Source: Deltaproteobacteria bacterium (lineage in GTDB: Bacteria; Myxococcota_A; UBA796; UBA9615). From it: a DNA stretch of 37,748 bases. The position numbers and the translations under genes are program-made. Location of the stretch: NCBI GenBank assembly GCA_002724675.1, contig PBPL01000081.1:1-37748 (forward strand). The letters are read 5' to 3'. Below the pieces are notes generated by a model. It had not been told where the DNA came from, ran no database searches, and worked only from the letters and a program-made list of their open reading frames with translations. Below are positions 1-8,560 of this stretch, piece after piece (positions within the stretch are counted from its first letter, which is position 1; each line of letters opens with the position of its first letter).

Positions 1-506
1 AGAGCACCTAAGGTCGTGAAGACATCACTCCACAGATGCATCCCGTCTGCCTCAAGTGCCGGCGAGCGGTGCTCACGGCCCACCCGCACGAGCCACAGGG
101 CAGCGCCGCCATTCAAGACGGCAGCCACAGCACTGACGACAACGCCAGGACCGAGATCTCCAAGCGGCTCAGGGTCCCAGAACCGGCCGCTGGCCTCTGA
201 GACGATGAGGCAAGCCGCGGCGACAATCATGGCGCCCTCGAAGCCAGCGGAGAAATACTCAGCCTTGCCATGGCCGAACGGATGGCCCTCATCGGCAGGT
301 TGTCGCGCAAAACGGAGGACTCCGAATGCGATGACAGCCGCCAAGACATTGACCACCGATTCGGCTGCGTCTGAGAACAACGCCACCGAGCCCGTCAACT
401 GCCAGGCCGCCACCTTGAGGGCCAAGACGAGCAGCGCAACGACGACGCTCCAGAGCGCAGCCCGCGCCAAGACGCTGTCTTCCACTCCCCCTGCCATCCA
501 GGTCAT
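1..506 (-). CDS. Cation diffusion facilitator (CDF) family efflux transporter, N-terminal part, cut by window edge
   Basis: This is the N-terminal ~168 residues of a CDF-family divalent cation:proton antiporter of the inner membrane; the gene continues past position 1. A hydrophobic first helix is followed by a helix with the S-D-A-A-E-S-V-V-N pattern. Next comes the loop motif DEGHPFGHGKAEYFS, which marks this family, then two more membrane segments and the ADGMHLWSDV motif of the fifth helix. I chose the ATG at 504-506; a second in-frame ATG lies three codons downstream, and neither has a strong ribosome-binding site. The gene sits 63 bp downstream of the adenosine deaminase gene on the same strand, so the two may be co-transcribed. 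The metal cannot be told from this fragment. The family call is firm; the exact start is not. Confidence 0.88.
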   Translation of the reverse strand, partial: MTWMAGGVEDSVLARAALWSVVVALLVLALKVAAWQLTGSVALFSDAAESVVNVLAAVIAFGVLRFARQPADEGHPFGHGKAEYFSAGFEGAMIVAAACLIVSEASGRFWDPEPLGDLGPGVVVSAVAAVLNGGAALWLVRVGREHRSPALEADGMHLWSDVFTTLGA

Positions 507-569
507 TCTCGCACAGAGTCGGGAACTAGCTCGCCGTTTTTGGGGCTATGTCGCCCAAGACCGGTGGCT

Positions 570-1547
570 TCACCGTCTGCGAAATGCCGCCGAGTGTCCC
601 GTTTGAATCACGCTTCGCACTGCAGAGGTCGTCATCTGCGGGATCGAGGCCACCCTGGACAGTTCTTCGCTGACGGTCACCCTCGACAGGAGTGTGTTGT
701 CCGTATTGACACAAACAGCCACGCCCAGCTGGACCCATCGCGCGATGGGGTGACTAGCCACGGTCTCGATCACCCCCACCTGATAGTTGGAGGTGGGACA
801 AGCCTCCAGCACCGTGCCTCGCTCGAGCACGAGGTCGAGTACTGCAGGGTCGTTCAGCAATGTCGTACCGTGTCCAATGCGTTGGGCACGAAGTTCCTCA
901 ATCGCAACGGCTATCTCACCCGGCCCTCGACCTTCCGCAGCATGCACGGTGCGCCCCAGCCCCAGCGTTTCTGCGCGTCGAAAGGCCGGTCCGTAGTCAC
1001 TCAATCCAAACGAGTGGCCCGGAGCCGGGCCACCGGCCAGATCGATCCCCACGACACCAGGCCGCGATTGGGCAATGGAGACCAGGTGCTCCAGAACCGT
1101 GGGGGGCTCTCCATAGAGGCCACACAAGAGCAGCCCCGCACGGCTACCAATGCCGTCGAGAGCGGCATCCACGATCTCTTCTGGGACCGCCCCGCGGTGA
1201 AGCTGGGGTGCAAAACGGATCTCCAGGGTCGTCACGTGGTCATCGACAGCATCCTCACAGATCTCCGACGCCACACGACGAACACTCTCGGGCTCTTGCA
1301 GTAGCGAGAGTGTGAACTCGAACCGAGCTAGAGCCGCCTCAAGGCCCATGCCGGCCACAAAAGGCAAGTCCGACGGGACGTCCAGCCCCCTCGCAGATGC
1401 CAACTCCACCACCGTCTCCGGCCGGAGGGAGCCATCGAGGTGTCGGTGCAGATCAGCCAACGGCAACGATGACCAGGAGGTCGACTCCTTCCCGCGAGCC
1501 TCGTCGTCGTCACAGGTCGAACCACCACCGCTGGACAAGCACTCCAT
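570..1547 (-). CDS. add: Adenosine deaminase
   Basis: This enzyme hydrolyses adenosine to inosine and ammonia in purine salvage (cytoplasmic, zinc-dependent TIM barrel). Visible family motifs in order are the zinc-binding HRHLDGS near the N-terminus, the catalytic HAAE (HAGE in most members), RIGHG, EACPTSN and the metal/catalytic NTDN. The NTDN form matches actinobacterial-type adenosine deaminases. The reading frame is open back to a GTG at 1676, but the first ~55 residues there look unlike any deaminase. I chose the ATG at 1547; an ATG at 1559 and TTG codons at 1466 or 1460, right before the zinc motif, are alternatives. The SulP gene diverges from it, and a CDF transporter gene follows on the same strand. 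The family call is secure; the N-terminus is not. Confidence 0.85.
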   Translation of the reverse strand: MECLSSGGGSTCDDDEARGKESTSWSSLPLADLHRHLDGSLRPETVVELASARGLDVPSDLPFVAGMGLEAALARFEFTLSLLQEPESVRRVASEICEDAVDDHVTTLEIRFAPQLHRGAVPEEIVDAALDGIGSRAGLLLCGLYGEPPTVLEHLVSIAQSRPGVVGIDLAGGPAPGHSFGLSDYGPAFRRAETLGLGRTVHAAEGRGPGEIAVAIEELRAQRIGHGTTLLNDPAVLDLVLERGTVLEACPTSNYQVGVIETVASHPIARWVQLGVAVCVNTDNTLLSRVTVSEELSRVASIPQMTTSAVRSVIQTGHSAAFRRR

Positions 1548-1704
1548 GGGCCCCAGCATGCCCCAAGGACGCCCCAGCAAGGTAGGCTGCGCTTTACTCT
1601 GGACGCGAAGAGCACCGAACTTCACAAGCCGCTGGTACCAGAGGATGGATAAACCATCGCAACCCGGGCCCACCACGTAGGGAGCCGCCCACCTCGCTCA
1701 ACGC

Positions 1705-1710
1705 AGGAGG
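1705..1710 (+). promoter_or_regulatory. Ribosome-binding site deciding the SulP start
   Basis: AGGAGG lies 3 nt before a TTG (1714) and 9 nt before an in-frame GTG (1720). The spacing favours the GTG as the true start. Confidence 0.6.
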
Positions 1711-1719
1711 CCATTGCTG

Positions 1720-2997
1720 GTGACTGGACCCGCACCGGAGAAGCCAACCGCCGACCAAGAGCAGCCGTGGTCCTCACGGACCACCTGGCTACCTGACGTC
1801 GTGGCTGGCCTGACGGTGGCCCTGCTGGTCATCCCGCAGGCGATGGCGTACTCGGTTCTGGCTGGTCTGCCCCCACACTACGGGCTGCTGGCAGCCGGTG
1901 TGCCGTCTCTGGTGGCCAGCTTCTTCACGGGTTCGGCAACCCTCCAGACCGGGCCCACAGCGCTCACTTCACTCCTCACGTTCGGCACCCTCAGCACGCT
2001 AGCAGCCCCCCAGTCAGCGGACTACATCGCCTTGGCTGCACTCCTCGCGCTGATCGTGGGGGCCATCCGCTTGGGCATCGGCCTAGCCCGAAGAGGTGGC
2101 ATCTCACGCATCATGTCGCCGCCGGTCGTCCAGGGCTTTGCGAGCGCAGCCGGTCTACTCATCTTCTCGAGTCAGGTCCCTGCAGCCCTCGGGACTCTTC
2201 CTAGCGAGCAGGGTGTAATGGCTCGGGCATGGGCCTCCGTACTGGCCCCGTCGTCGTGGCACCCAGAGGCCATCGGAATCGCCCTAGCCACCATCTTTCT
2301 GATCTTCGCGGGCCGTCGCATCCACCGCACCTTCCCGGGGGTGCTGGTCGCCGCGGTGCTCGCATCCATCTACAGCGTCGTCTCCAACTACCCGCCTTCA
2401 CTGATCGTCGGTGAAGTGCCCAAGGCGGCTCTTGCGCTGAACCTGGACCTTCCTTGGTCCATGGCTCCAACCCTGCTCATTGCAGGACTCGTGATCGCCC
2501 TTGTGGGGTTCGCCGAGGTCGTCGTGGTCTCGGAGACTGTGAAGACGGACCCAAGCCAGACCTGGGACCCAAACCGAGAGTTCATCAGCCAAGGGACAGC
2601 CAATCTAGCGGCCGCGTTCGTATCAGCCTTTCCGGTCGGCGGGTCGTTCTCACGAAGCACGCTGAGCGGCCTCGCGGGAGCCCAGACACCCCGAGCGGGG
2701 ATGGTCACGGGGGGCGCTGTCTTGGTGTTCTTGCCCTTTGCAGGGATCCTCGCCACACTGCCCCAGGCCGTGCTGGGCGCCATCGTGATCGCAGCCATCC
2801 TGTCGCTGCTCGACCCACGACCCATTCACCGCCTCTGGAAGACCCGTCGTTCCGATGGGATCGTGGCCGTCGCGACCTTTGTGTTCACCCTCTTCTCGAC
2901 CCCACACGTGGAGCGCGGGGTGATCTTCGGCGTAGCGCTGGCCACATGCGTCCGGTGGTCAACGAAGCGAAAGGATGACCAGGAAACAAGGGCGTGA
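1720..2997 (+). CDS. SulP family inorganic anion transporter without STAS domain
   Basis: This is an inner-membrane transporter of the SulP/SLC26 family, which carries sulfate, bicarbonate or related anions. The N-terminal signature around residues 20-55 (WLPDVVAGLTVALLVIPQAMAYS and the following AGLPPHYGL) is classic. About ten to twelve hydrophobic segments follow, with the family-typical stretch FPVGGSFSRSTLS near residue 310. The protein ends about 20 residues after the last helix, so the cytoplasmic STAS domain of typical ~550-residue SulP proteins is absent. An open frame extends to a TTG at 1714, but AGGAGG spacing points to the GTG at 1720. It converges with the next gene with only 8 bp between stops. 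The substrate is unknown; a sulfotransferase in this window would need sulfate, but that link is speculative. Confidence 0.9.
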   Translation: MTGPAPEKPTADQEQPWSSRTTWLPDVVAGLTVALLVIPQAMAYSVLAGLPPHYGLLAAGVPSLVASFFTGSATLQTGPTALTSLLTFGTLSTLAAPQSADYIALAALLALIVGAIRLGIGLARRGGISRIMSPPVVQGFASAAGLLIFSSQVPAALGTLPSEQGVMARAWASVLAPSSWHPEAIGIALATIFLIFAGRRIHRTFPGVLVAAVLASIYSVVSNYPPSLIVGEVPKAALALNLDLPWSMAPTLLIAGLVIALVGFAEVVVVSETVKTDPSQTWDPNREFISQGTANLAAAFVSAFPVGGSFSRSTLSGLAGAQTPRAGMVTGGAVLVFLPFAGILATLPQAVLGAIVIAAILSLLDPRPIHRLWKTRRSDGIVAVATFVFTLFSTPHVERGVIFGVALATCVRWSTKRKDDQETRA

Positions 2998-3005
2998 GAG
3001 TCAAC

Positions 3006-4937
3006 TCAGCGCTCGGCCAGAGCTTCCAGGACCCCCGCCTCACAGCCCCTCGCAAGAGTAGGATCAAGCCGACCGCACAGAGAGAGCCCGTGCTCCGCTG
3101 AGCTGTAGGTCCTTCCCACCGAATACCCGGCGCCGCGAGCCACGTGATAGCGATGGGGCTCGGGCACACGCTGCAGCGCAGCTCCAAGGCGCTCTGGCAT
3201 TGCGTGCAGGTGATCTCCCAGTGGAAACCCGAGTCCACGCCAGCAGCCCGCTCGGTCCTGATCATGAACAAGGTCATTGCACACGGAGAGTGGCCACCCT
3301 TTCTGGCCCCAGTTGGTGACCCCCAGGAACCAGCCCAACCCGAGCAGACACGACTGCCGTTGTCGACCCGCTACACCGCTACAGGCTGCCTTGGCCTGGT
3401 CCGATAAGCCCACGGACCCGTTCGCACTGCCAGCGTCCCCCGGGACAAAGGACAGCCCTGCTGCATAGAACCCCTCGCCCCAAGCGGCACCCGCACGACA
3501 ACCACGAGCGGCCTCCGGGGAATTGAGTCCCGAGCAGAGAAGCTGAAGCGCTTGCGGATCATCTCGGTAGGGGCGGGACGCAAAAAAGCCGAGGGGCTCG
3601 AAGCATGCCGAGCGATACACGGCGGGGGATGCTGCGATATCGGCGGACGCATGCACAAGCCCAACCTGGGAGATGCCGCCCACCACCGCCGGGGCGAAGC
3701 CCACACACAAGATGAGCGTCGAAGAGAGCGTAGCCCCCTTAGCACGCAGATGCTCGACAACTGCGCCCCAGCCGACGCCCGACGAACACAGAAGAGCGAC
3801 CAGTAGAGGTGGCAACATGCGATCGGCCGCGCCTCGTGGGTTGGCAAACTCCAGAGCCAAAGGCCTTAGCCGAATATCGAGGACACAATAGGCAAGGCAG
3901 AAAACCCCAACAAACACCGCGGGCAGTAGAGAGGCCGCCAGCTCCGGCGGCTTTCTCGCGCCGCGAATGGCCGCTACGACACCGAGAGCAAGGCCCAACC
4001 AGACGATGACCACCCAGAGACTGGCCCCGGAGCTCACCAGGCCCTGGGGCAGCGCCGGCAGGGCTGCCTCCATATGCAGCGCTCGCGGCAGCTCGCCCAA
4101 GATCAAGTCCCAGACCTTGGACGCCTCTGCATCGAGCCGTCTCAAGCGACTGACCGTCTTCTCGACACCCTGCACCTCCAATCCAAACGGTCGATGCAGG
4201 AGAAGCTTGTAGAGGAAAGGAGAGGCACCAAGCACGGCCCCACCCAGCCCAGCCAACAGTGAGAGGGGCTGACGAAGGCTCGAATGAAGAAGCAGAGCCA
4301 TGCACCACACCAGCGCCACAAAGGGGACGGAGCCCATGGAGTTTGTGACGGCCAACCCCGTCCCCAAGCCCAGCACGAGCCAACACCAGGGGGCATGGAG
4401 AATGAGCGAAGGCAGCCCCGACGGTGCCGCGCGGTCACGACGCGCCCGGGCAGCCAGCAACAAGACCCATATGGCCAAGCCATAGTCGAACAACAACTGT
4501 GTCCAGTGCCAATCCCCAAAGGTCAGGGATGCTCGGAACAGAACAGGGGGAGAGAAGGCCACGCCGGCAGTTCCCAGTACCGCTGGTGTGCGTCCTACCC
4601 AAGCGTCCAGGAATCGGAACACCACCACGATGAGGCCCACTGAGAGCAGATAGACCAGCGTCTGCGGGATCCAGCCGCTGGCCCCGAACAAGGCAAACAA
4701 GGGGGAAGCGAGGATCGCCATCAGCAAGTAGCCACCAGTGGCGCCGTCGTAGCTGTCCCACAACGGCCACGGGCCCACACCGAGCAACAGCTGCGAGATC
4801 GCCCCAGGCGCACACTCCAGCGACATCGTCGCCCAGGGGCTGCCTAGACCCACGACCCCCCAGAAGAGAACCGCATGACCCACCAAGATCAGCGCCGCTC
4901 CCCGGTGGGCATCGATCCAACGTACCGCGAGGGTCAT
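3006..4937 (-). CDS. Polytopic membrane protein, GT-C-like, with C-terminal Cys-repeat domain
   Basis: I do not recognise a named family. The first ~420 residues hold about eleven hydrophobic segments. The layout (short cytoplasmic start, large first loop with WDSYDGATGGY near residue 60) resembles GT-C glycosyltransferases that use lipid-linked sugars. The last ~180 residues are soluble and contain four repeats of a Cys pair spaced C-x10-11-C, each followed by a Gly-rich helix-like stretch such as GLGWFLG. Such spacing fits disulfides outside the cytoplasm. The start is an ATG at 4935-4937 preceded 7 nt upstream by AGGAGAGG, which is strong. It diverges from the CgeB-like glycosyltransferase gene across a 123 bp gap. 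A role in surface glycan or glycoprotein assembly is inferred from layout and neighbours only. Confidence 0.6.
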   Translation of the reverse strand: MTLAVRWIDAHRGAALILVGHAVLFWGVVGLGSPWATMSLECAPGAISQLLLGVGPWPLWDSYDGATGGYLLMAILASPLFALFGASGWIPQTLVYLLSVGLIVVVFRFLDAWVGRTPAVLGTAGVAFSPPVLFRASLTFGDWHWTQLLFDYGLAIWVLLLAARARRDRAAPSGLPSLILHAPWCWLVLGLGTGLAVTNSMGSVPFVALVWCMALLLHSSLRQPLSLLAGLGGAVLGASPFLYKLLLHRPFGLEVQGVEKTVSRLRRLDAEASKVWDLILGELPRALHMEAALPALPQGLVSSGASLWVVIVWLGLALGVVAAIRGARKPPELAASLLPAVFVGVFCLAYCVLDIRLRPLALEFANPRGAADRMLPPLLVALLCSSGVGWGAVVEHLRAKGATLSSTLILCVGFAPAVVGGISQVGLVHASADIAASPAVYRSACFEPLGFFASRPYRDDPQALQLLCSGLNSPEAARGCRAGAAWGEGFYAAGLSFVPGDAGSANGSVGLSDQAKAACSGVAGRQRQSCLLGLGWFLGVTNWGQKGWPLSVCNDLVHDQDRAGCWRGLGFPLGDHLHAMPERLGAALQRVPEPHRYHVARGAGYSVGRTYSSAEHGLSLCGRLDPTLARGCEAGVLEALAER

Positions 4938-5060
4938 GGATGCACCTCTCCTGTCACCAACACCCCCTCAAACAGACCCCGATCGAGGTGGCGAAGCACG
5001 CTACCATGGACCCCGTGGGGCTCCATTGCCCGGAGCCTCCGACCAGGCTAGGCTCCCGCC
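4938..5060. promoter_or_regulatory. Divergent intergenic region with imperfect palindrome
   Basis: This 123 bp gap separates two divergent genes and should hold both promoters. It contains the minus-strand ribosome-binding site AGGAGAGG (about 4945-4952) and a 21-bp imperfect palindrome at 5006-5026. The palindrome has a 5-bp outer arm (ATGGA/TCCAT), one mismatch, then 3 bp of CCC/GGG. It could be an operator or hairpin. I see no convincing -35/-10 pair. Confidence 0.35.
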
Positions 5061-6773
5061 GTGTCCGCGCCCCTTTCACCGTCACTGCAACGCAACCTGC
5101 AAGCGCTACTGCAGGTAGACCGAGCGCTCGCCGAACGGATCTGTGGTCCTGTGGGCGATCAGCATCTTCGCGAGGAAGAAGACGGCAGCCTCAGCTACAG
5201 GATCCATCGCAGCTGGCACTCGCTGACTCTCACGCCCGGGCAGGTGGAGGAAGCACTCCAACCCGTGGGAGATGCCCGAGAGGTGCTCGTCATCGGGGCC
5301 GGCATGGGCGAGCTCATCGACCCACTCATCGCCGGGCCCAAGGGCACACTGGTGACGGTGTGGGACTCGGACCCTTACCTCCTGCGACTCCTCTTGAGTC
5401 GCAAGGACTACAGCCAGTCGCTGATGACCCGTCGACTCAAGCTGTCTCTGTGCGCTGACCTGATGCTCGAGATCACCACGGCGAGCGCTGAGCGTGCCAC
5501 GGTGTTCCACCCCTTTCTGGCACCGGTCTACAACAATGAATCCCGGCTCGTCGTCGAGGGACTGCGTGACCAAACAGCCTTGGTCTGCGAGGGCGGCCTG
5601 TTCGTGGACGATCTGGCCCAGGCGCTGCGTGCAGAGGGCCTCTCGGTCGTGACGTGGCCGTTGACGCGGCTCTCCCCCGACGAGTTGATGCGCCTCGTCC
5701 TCACTTTTCAGCCGAAGTTCGTGGCCTCAATCAACTACTTCCATGGGCTCGCAGAAGCCTGTGCCGATGCCAACCTGCCGTTGATTGCGTGGGAGATTGA
5801 CCCTTCCACCGACAGGCTAGCGCCCACGGGGGTAGGCGACGTAGCGCACGTCTTCACCTATCGAAAGGCCAACGTCGAGGTGTTTCAGAAGGCCGGATTC
5901 TTCCAGACGGAGTCCCTGCCGCTGGCAGCCGACATCGACAAGAGGCGGCCTTTGGACCTGTCCCACACGGACTCGGAGTACTACGGTTCAGAGGTCTCCT
6001 TCGTGGGCAACAGCATGGTGGCTCAGGGCCAGCTATTCAAGGAGAACCTCTGCGACCTCTATGTCACTTGGAAGGATAAGGACGAAGCCTCGGCCCGTGC
6101 AGAGATCGAGGAGCACCTCTCAGCACTGCTAACTGCCCAGGCACAGGACTACACACAATTTCACCTCCCCGAGATGCTGGAAGAGCGTCTGCCACAGTTC
6201 GTCGCTGCCATGCGCTCGGAGGACAAGACGGACCCCGTGACTCTGGTGGCGGAGATGGCGGCCGCAGACAAGCGGATTTTGTATGTCAGCAACCTGGGCC
6301 AGGTGGACGTAAAGGTCTGGGGAGACGAGGGCTGGAGACACACAACAGAGCACGGCGCCCGCTACATGGGTCCTGCGGGGCACCACGATGAGCTCACCAA
6401 GATTTATGCATCTACAGGCATCAACGTAGACATCGGACGCCTCTATCAGAGCGACATCGTGACGATGCGGGTGTTCGATGTCCTAGCGTGCGGCGGCTTC
6501 TTGCTGGCCGAGTACAGTGACGCCCTCGTCGAGCTCTTCGAGCCGGGCACCCACCTCGACTGCTATCGCGACCTGAGTGAGCTACTGGAGAAGGTGGAGT
6601 ACTACCTAGAGCACAAAGAAGAGGCCGCCGCCATCGCCAGGGCCGGCATGGCGGCCGTCCGCGAACGCCACACGATCCAGCTCCGGCTCCAGCACATGCT
6701 GCTCAAGACAGGGCTCGCCCGTCACGCCAGCAACGCCAACCCAGCAGGCGCTGCGCTCCCTGGTGGGAGGTAG
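5061..6773 (+). CDS. CgeB-like glycosyltransferase (GT-B fold)
   Basis: Predicted cytoplasmic glycosyltransferase of the CgeB/'glycosyl transferases group 1' type. Residues ~75-120 hold a Rossmann-like strand and turn (VLVIGAGMGELIDPL). Residues ~210-300 resemble the CgeB N-terminal domain (YFHGLAEAC, AWEIDPSTDR). The C-terminal ~130 residues carry the family hallmark TMRVFDVLACGGFLLAEYSD, followed by a helical tail with HLDCYRD and a repeated LxHKEEAAAIARAG-like stretch. The start is GTG with only a weak AGG-type site upstream. The next gene begins 5 bp after the stop, so it probably heads a three-gene operon with two smaller glycosyltransferase-like genes. Donor and acceptor are unknown. 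The GT-B class is likely; the exact activity is inference. Confidence 0.75.
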   Translation: MSAPLSPSLQRNLQALLQVDRALAERICGPVGDQHLREEEDGSLSYRIHRSWHSLTLTPGQVEEALQPVGDAREVLVIGAGMGELIDPLIAGPKGTLVTVWDSDPYLLRLLLSRKDYSQSLMTRRLKLSLCADLMLEITTASAERATVFHPFLAPVYNNESRLVVEGLRDQTALVCEGGLFVDDLAQALRAEGLSVVTWPLTRLSPDELMRLVLTFQPKFVASINYFHGLAEACADANLPLIAWEIDPSTDRLAPTGVGDVAHVFTYRKANVEVFQKAGFFQTESLPLAADIDKRRPLDLSHTDSEYYGSEVSFVGNSMVAQGQLFKENLCDLYVTWKDKDEASARAEIEEHLSALLTAQAQDYTQFHLPEMLEERLPQFVAAMRSEDKTDPVTLVAEMAAADKRILYVSNLGQVDVKVWGDEGWRHTTEHGARYMGPAGHHDELTKIYASTGINVDIGRLYQSDIVTMRVFDVLACGGFLLAEYSDALVELFEPGTHLDCYRDLSELLEKVEYYLEHKEEAAAIARAGMAAVRERHTIQLRLQHMLLKTGLARHASNANPAGAALPGGR

Positions 6774-6778
6774 CTTTC

Positions 6779-7645
6779 ATGGAATTCACTGTCGTCATCA
6801 CCGAGCCCCAGTTCCGGAATCGTGGACACTTCCGCTACGACCTCGCTCGCCTGCTCGCGGGCTCCATCGAATCACTGGGGCACGACTGTACGCTCTCACG
6901 CAACCTGCCCGATCCGGGAAGGATGAACCTGATCGTGGGCGGCCACACAATCTACGAAGAGAAGCACCTCGCTCTTTTTCAGTCACCACAGGTGCGCTAC
7001 GGGATCATCCAGACCGACCGGCTCCTCGATGTGGGGCTGCCCTACGGGCCAGAGAAGGCGCTGTTTGAGAACTTCTACACCCCGATGCTCCAGGGGGCCC
7101 AGTTCATCTGGGACTTCCAGGCGAGTCACTTGCCCCGACTGAAAGAACTTGGTCTCTCAGCTCGGCGACTCTCCATCGGCTACGACCCGGCCTTGGCCTA
7201 TCTACCTCCGAAAGCAGAGCGCGACTTCGACTTCTTTTTCTTTGGGCAGGTAACGCCACACCGCCAGCAACTCTTACTAAGGCTCCAAGGGCGAGGCCAC
7301 GGGCTACAACACTGCGATGACCAAGACCCGTTCTTCCGCGACGACTTGATCGCTCGCGCGCGGGTCCATGTGGATCCACGCTGGGGTGACGGTGCTGCCA
7401 ATCCAAGCTTCACTCGCCTGGCTACTTTGCTGACGAATGGCTACGTCGTCGTCGTCGAAGAGGGCGGTGACCTCGATGGGCTCGAGGACTGTGTTGTAAC
7501 GGCTCCAACCGACCAATGGGTTCAGTGTTGCTCGGATACGCTCGCTCGGTCCGACCTGGACCAGTTGGCTGAGACCTTTCACCAGCGATTCAAGAGCCGG
7601 CCGATGACGGAGTGCCTGGCACCCTTACTGGAGGAGCTTCAGTAA
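6779..7645 (+). CDS. Glycosyltransferase-like protein, paralogue 1 of tandem pair
   Basis: A 288-residue soluble protein resembling the C-terminal half of GT-B glycosyltransferases. Residues ~145-160 (DFDFFFFGQVTPHR) match the 'DFLFYGS..pHR' strand and turn at the start of the nucleotide-sugar domain. Residues ~185-225 (RARVHVDPRWGDG, then TRLATLLTNGYVVVVEE) match the acceptor/donor loop that precedes the sugar-nucleotide site. The start ATG is 8 nt after GGGAGG (6765-6770), which lies within the end of the previous gene. The stop TAA shares one base with the ATG of the next gene, so translation is probably coupled. The next gene is a clear paralogue; both end with the same APTDQWV and LAETF-QR pattern. 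It is unclear whether it is catalytic alone. Confidence 0.6.
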   Translation: MEFTVVITEPQFRNRGHFRYDLARLLAGSIESLGHDCTLSRNLPDPGRMNLIVGGHTIYEEKHLALFQSPQVRYGIIQTDRLLDVGLPYGPEKALFENFYTPMLQGAQFIWDFQASHLPRLKELGLSARRLSIGYDPALAYLPPKAERDFDFFFFGQVTPHRQQLLLRLQGRGHGLQHCDDQDPFFRDDLIARARVHVDPRWGDGAANPSFTRLATLLTNGYVVVVEEGGDLDGLEDCVVTAPTDQWVQCCSDTLARSDLDQLAETFHQRFKSRPMTECLAPLLEELQ

Positions 7646-8508
7646 TGCGCTTCAACATCGCGATGATGGCGGGCAACAACTTCCAATACCTTCACTTCCT
7701 GTTCGACACCGCACGGCTCATTCGCCTCGCCCTCGAATCACTCGGCCACAATTGCTGCATCACGCGCAACAACCTCGAGAAAGACCGCATCAACATCCTG
7801 GTCGCTAGTCACACCCTGACCGAGCCGGGGGTAACGAAACAGATTCTCGATGCCGGAGTTGACCTCATGGTCCTCCAGTCGGAGGTGATCTCCGATGGGC
7901 AGGTCAACTTCACAGGCAATCGAGAACACTTCACCAACTGCTATCTACCGCTGCTCCAAAACGCACGAGCTGTCTGGGAGTGTGTGCCTGGTCAACTGCC
8001 AATCCTCGAGCAGTTGGGAGTCGCCGGCCACCAATTTCCGCTGGGCTACCACCCGGGCATGAACCAGATCGCTCCGAAGCGAACAAAGGACATCGACTTC
8101 CTCTTTTACGGGAGCATCTCGGAGCATCGAGCGAAGCTCCTACGAGAACTCCAGGCCCGAGGCAATCATGTCCTCGTGTTGTTCGACGCGGCTGCCATCT
8201 ACCGCAATGACTTCATCGCCCGGTCTCGCGTCCACCTCACCATCAAGCGTGAGCTGGACATGCACCACCTGCCTTACGCTCGAATCTGCTACTTGATTGC
8301 CAATGGGGGAATCAACGTCGTCGAAGAGTGTCCCGACCAAGAGTGGCTCCAAGACTGCTTCCTCTCTGCGCCCACGGACCAGTGGGTCGACCTCTGTGAG
8401 GAAACACTGCAACGGGATGACCTGGACTCTCTCGCCGAGACCTTCCGTCAGCGACTCCACTCCCGAGACATCACGCCGGCCATCGGCAGCCTGATCGAGC
8501 AACTGTAG
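7645..8508 (+). CDS. Glycosyltransferase-like protein, paralogue 2 of tandem pair
   Basis: A 287-residue paralogue of the preceding gene, alignable along its length. It has an N-terminal LIRLALESLGHNC region, the strand DIDFLFYGSISEHR at residues ~145-158, a RSRVHLTIKRE segment, the ARICYLIANGGINVVEE nucleotide-sugar loop near residue 225, and the shared APTDQWV and LAETFRQR tail. An upstream TTG at 7612 is in frame. The ATG at 7645, overlapping the previous stop as TAATG with GGAGG at 7631-7635, is much better. It is the last gene of the 5061-8508 operon and converges with the cupin epimerase gene. A sugar transfer role is inferred from the GT-B-like motifs and neighbours. Confidence 0.6.
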   Translation: MRFNIAMMAGNNFQYLHFLFDTARLIRLALESLGHNCCITRNNLEKDRINILVASHTLTEPGVTKQILDAGVDLMVLQSEVISDGQVNFTGNREHFTNCYLPLLQNARAVWECVPGQLPILEQLGVAGHQFPLGYHPGMNQIAPKRTKDIDFLFYGSISEHRAKLLRELQARGNHVLVLFDAAAIYRNDFIARSRVHLTIKRELDMHHLPYARICYLIANGGINVVEECPDQEWLQDCFLSAPTDQWVDLCEETLQRDDLDSLAETFRQRLHSRDITPAIGSLIEQL

Positions 8509-8560
8509 GGAACGTCACCACACAACGACAGCTGGGGTCTCCCGGAACATGCATGCGGGA

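Noticed and set aside
540-1304. 254-residue plus-strand open frame across the adenosine deaminase gene
   Set aside because: It is antisense to a gene with clear catalytic motifs; long antisense frames are common in GC-rich DNA, and its product matches no known family.
8509-8560. Possible terminator between convergent genes (CCCG...CGGG)
   Set aside because: The arm is only 4 bp and no T-run follows on either strand.
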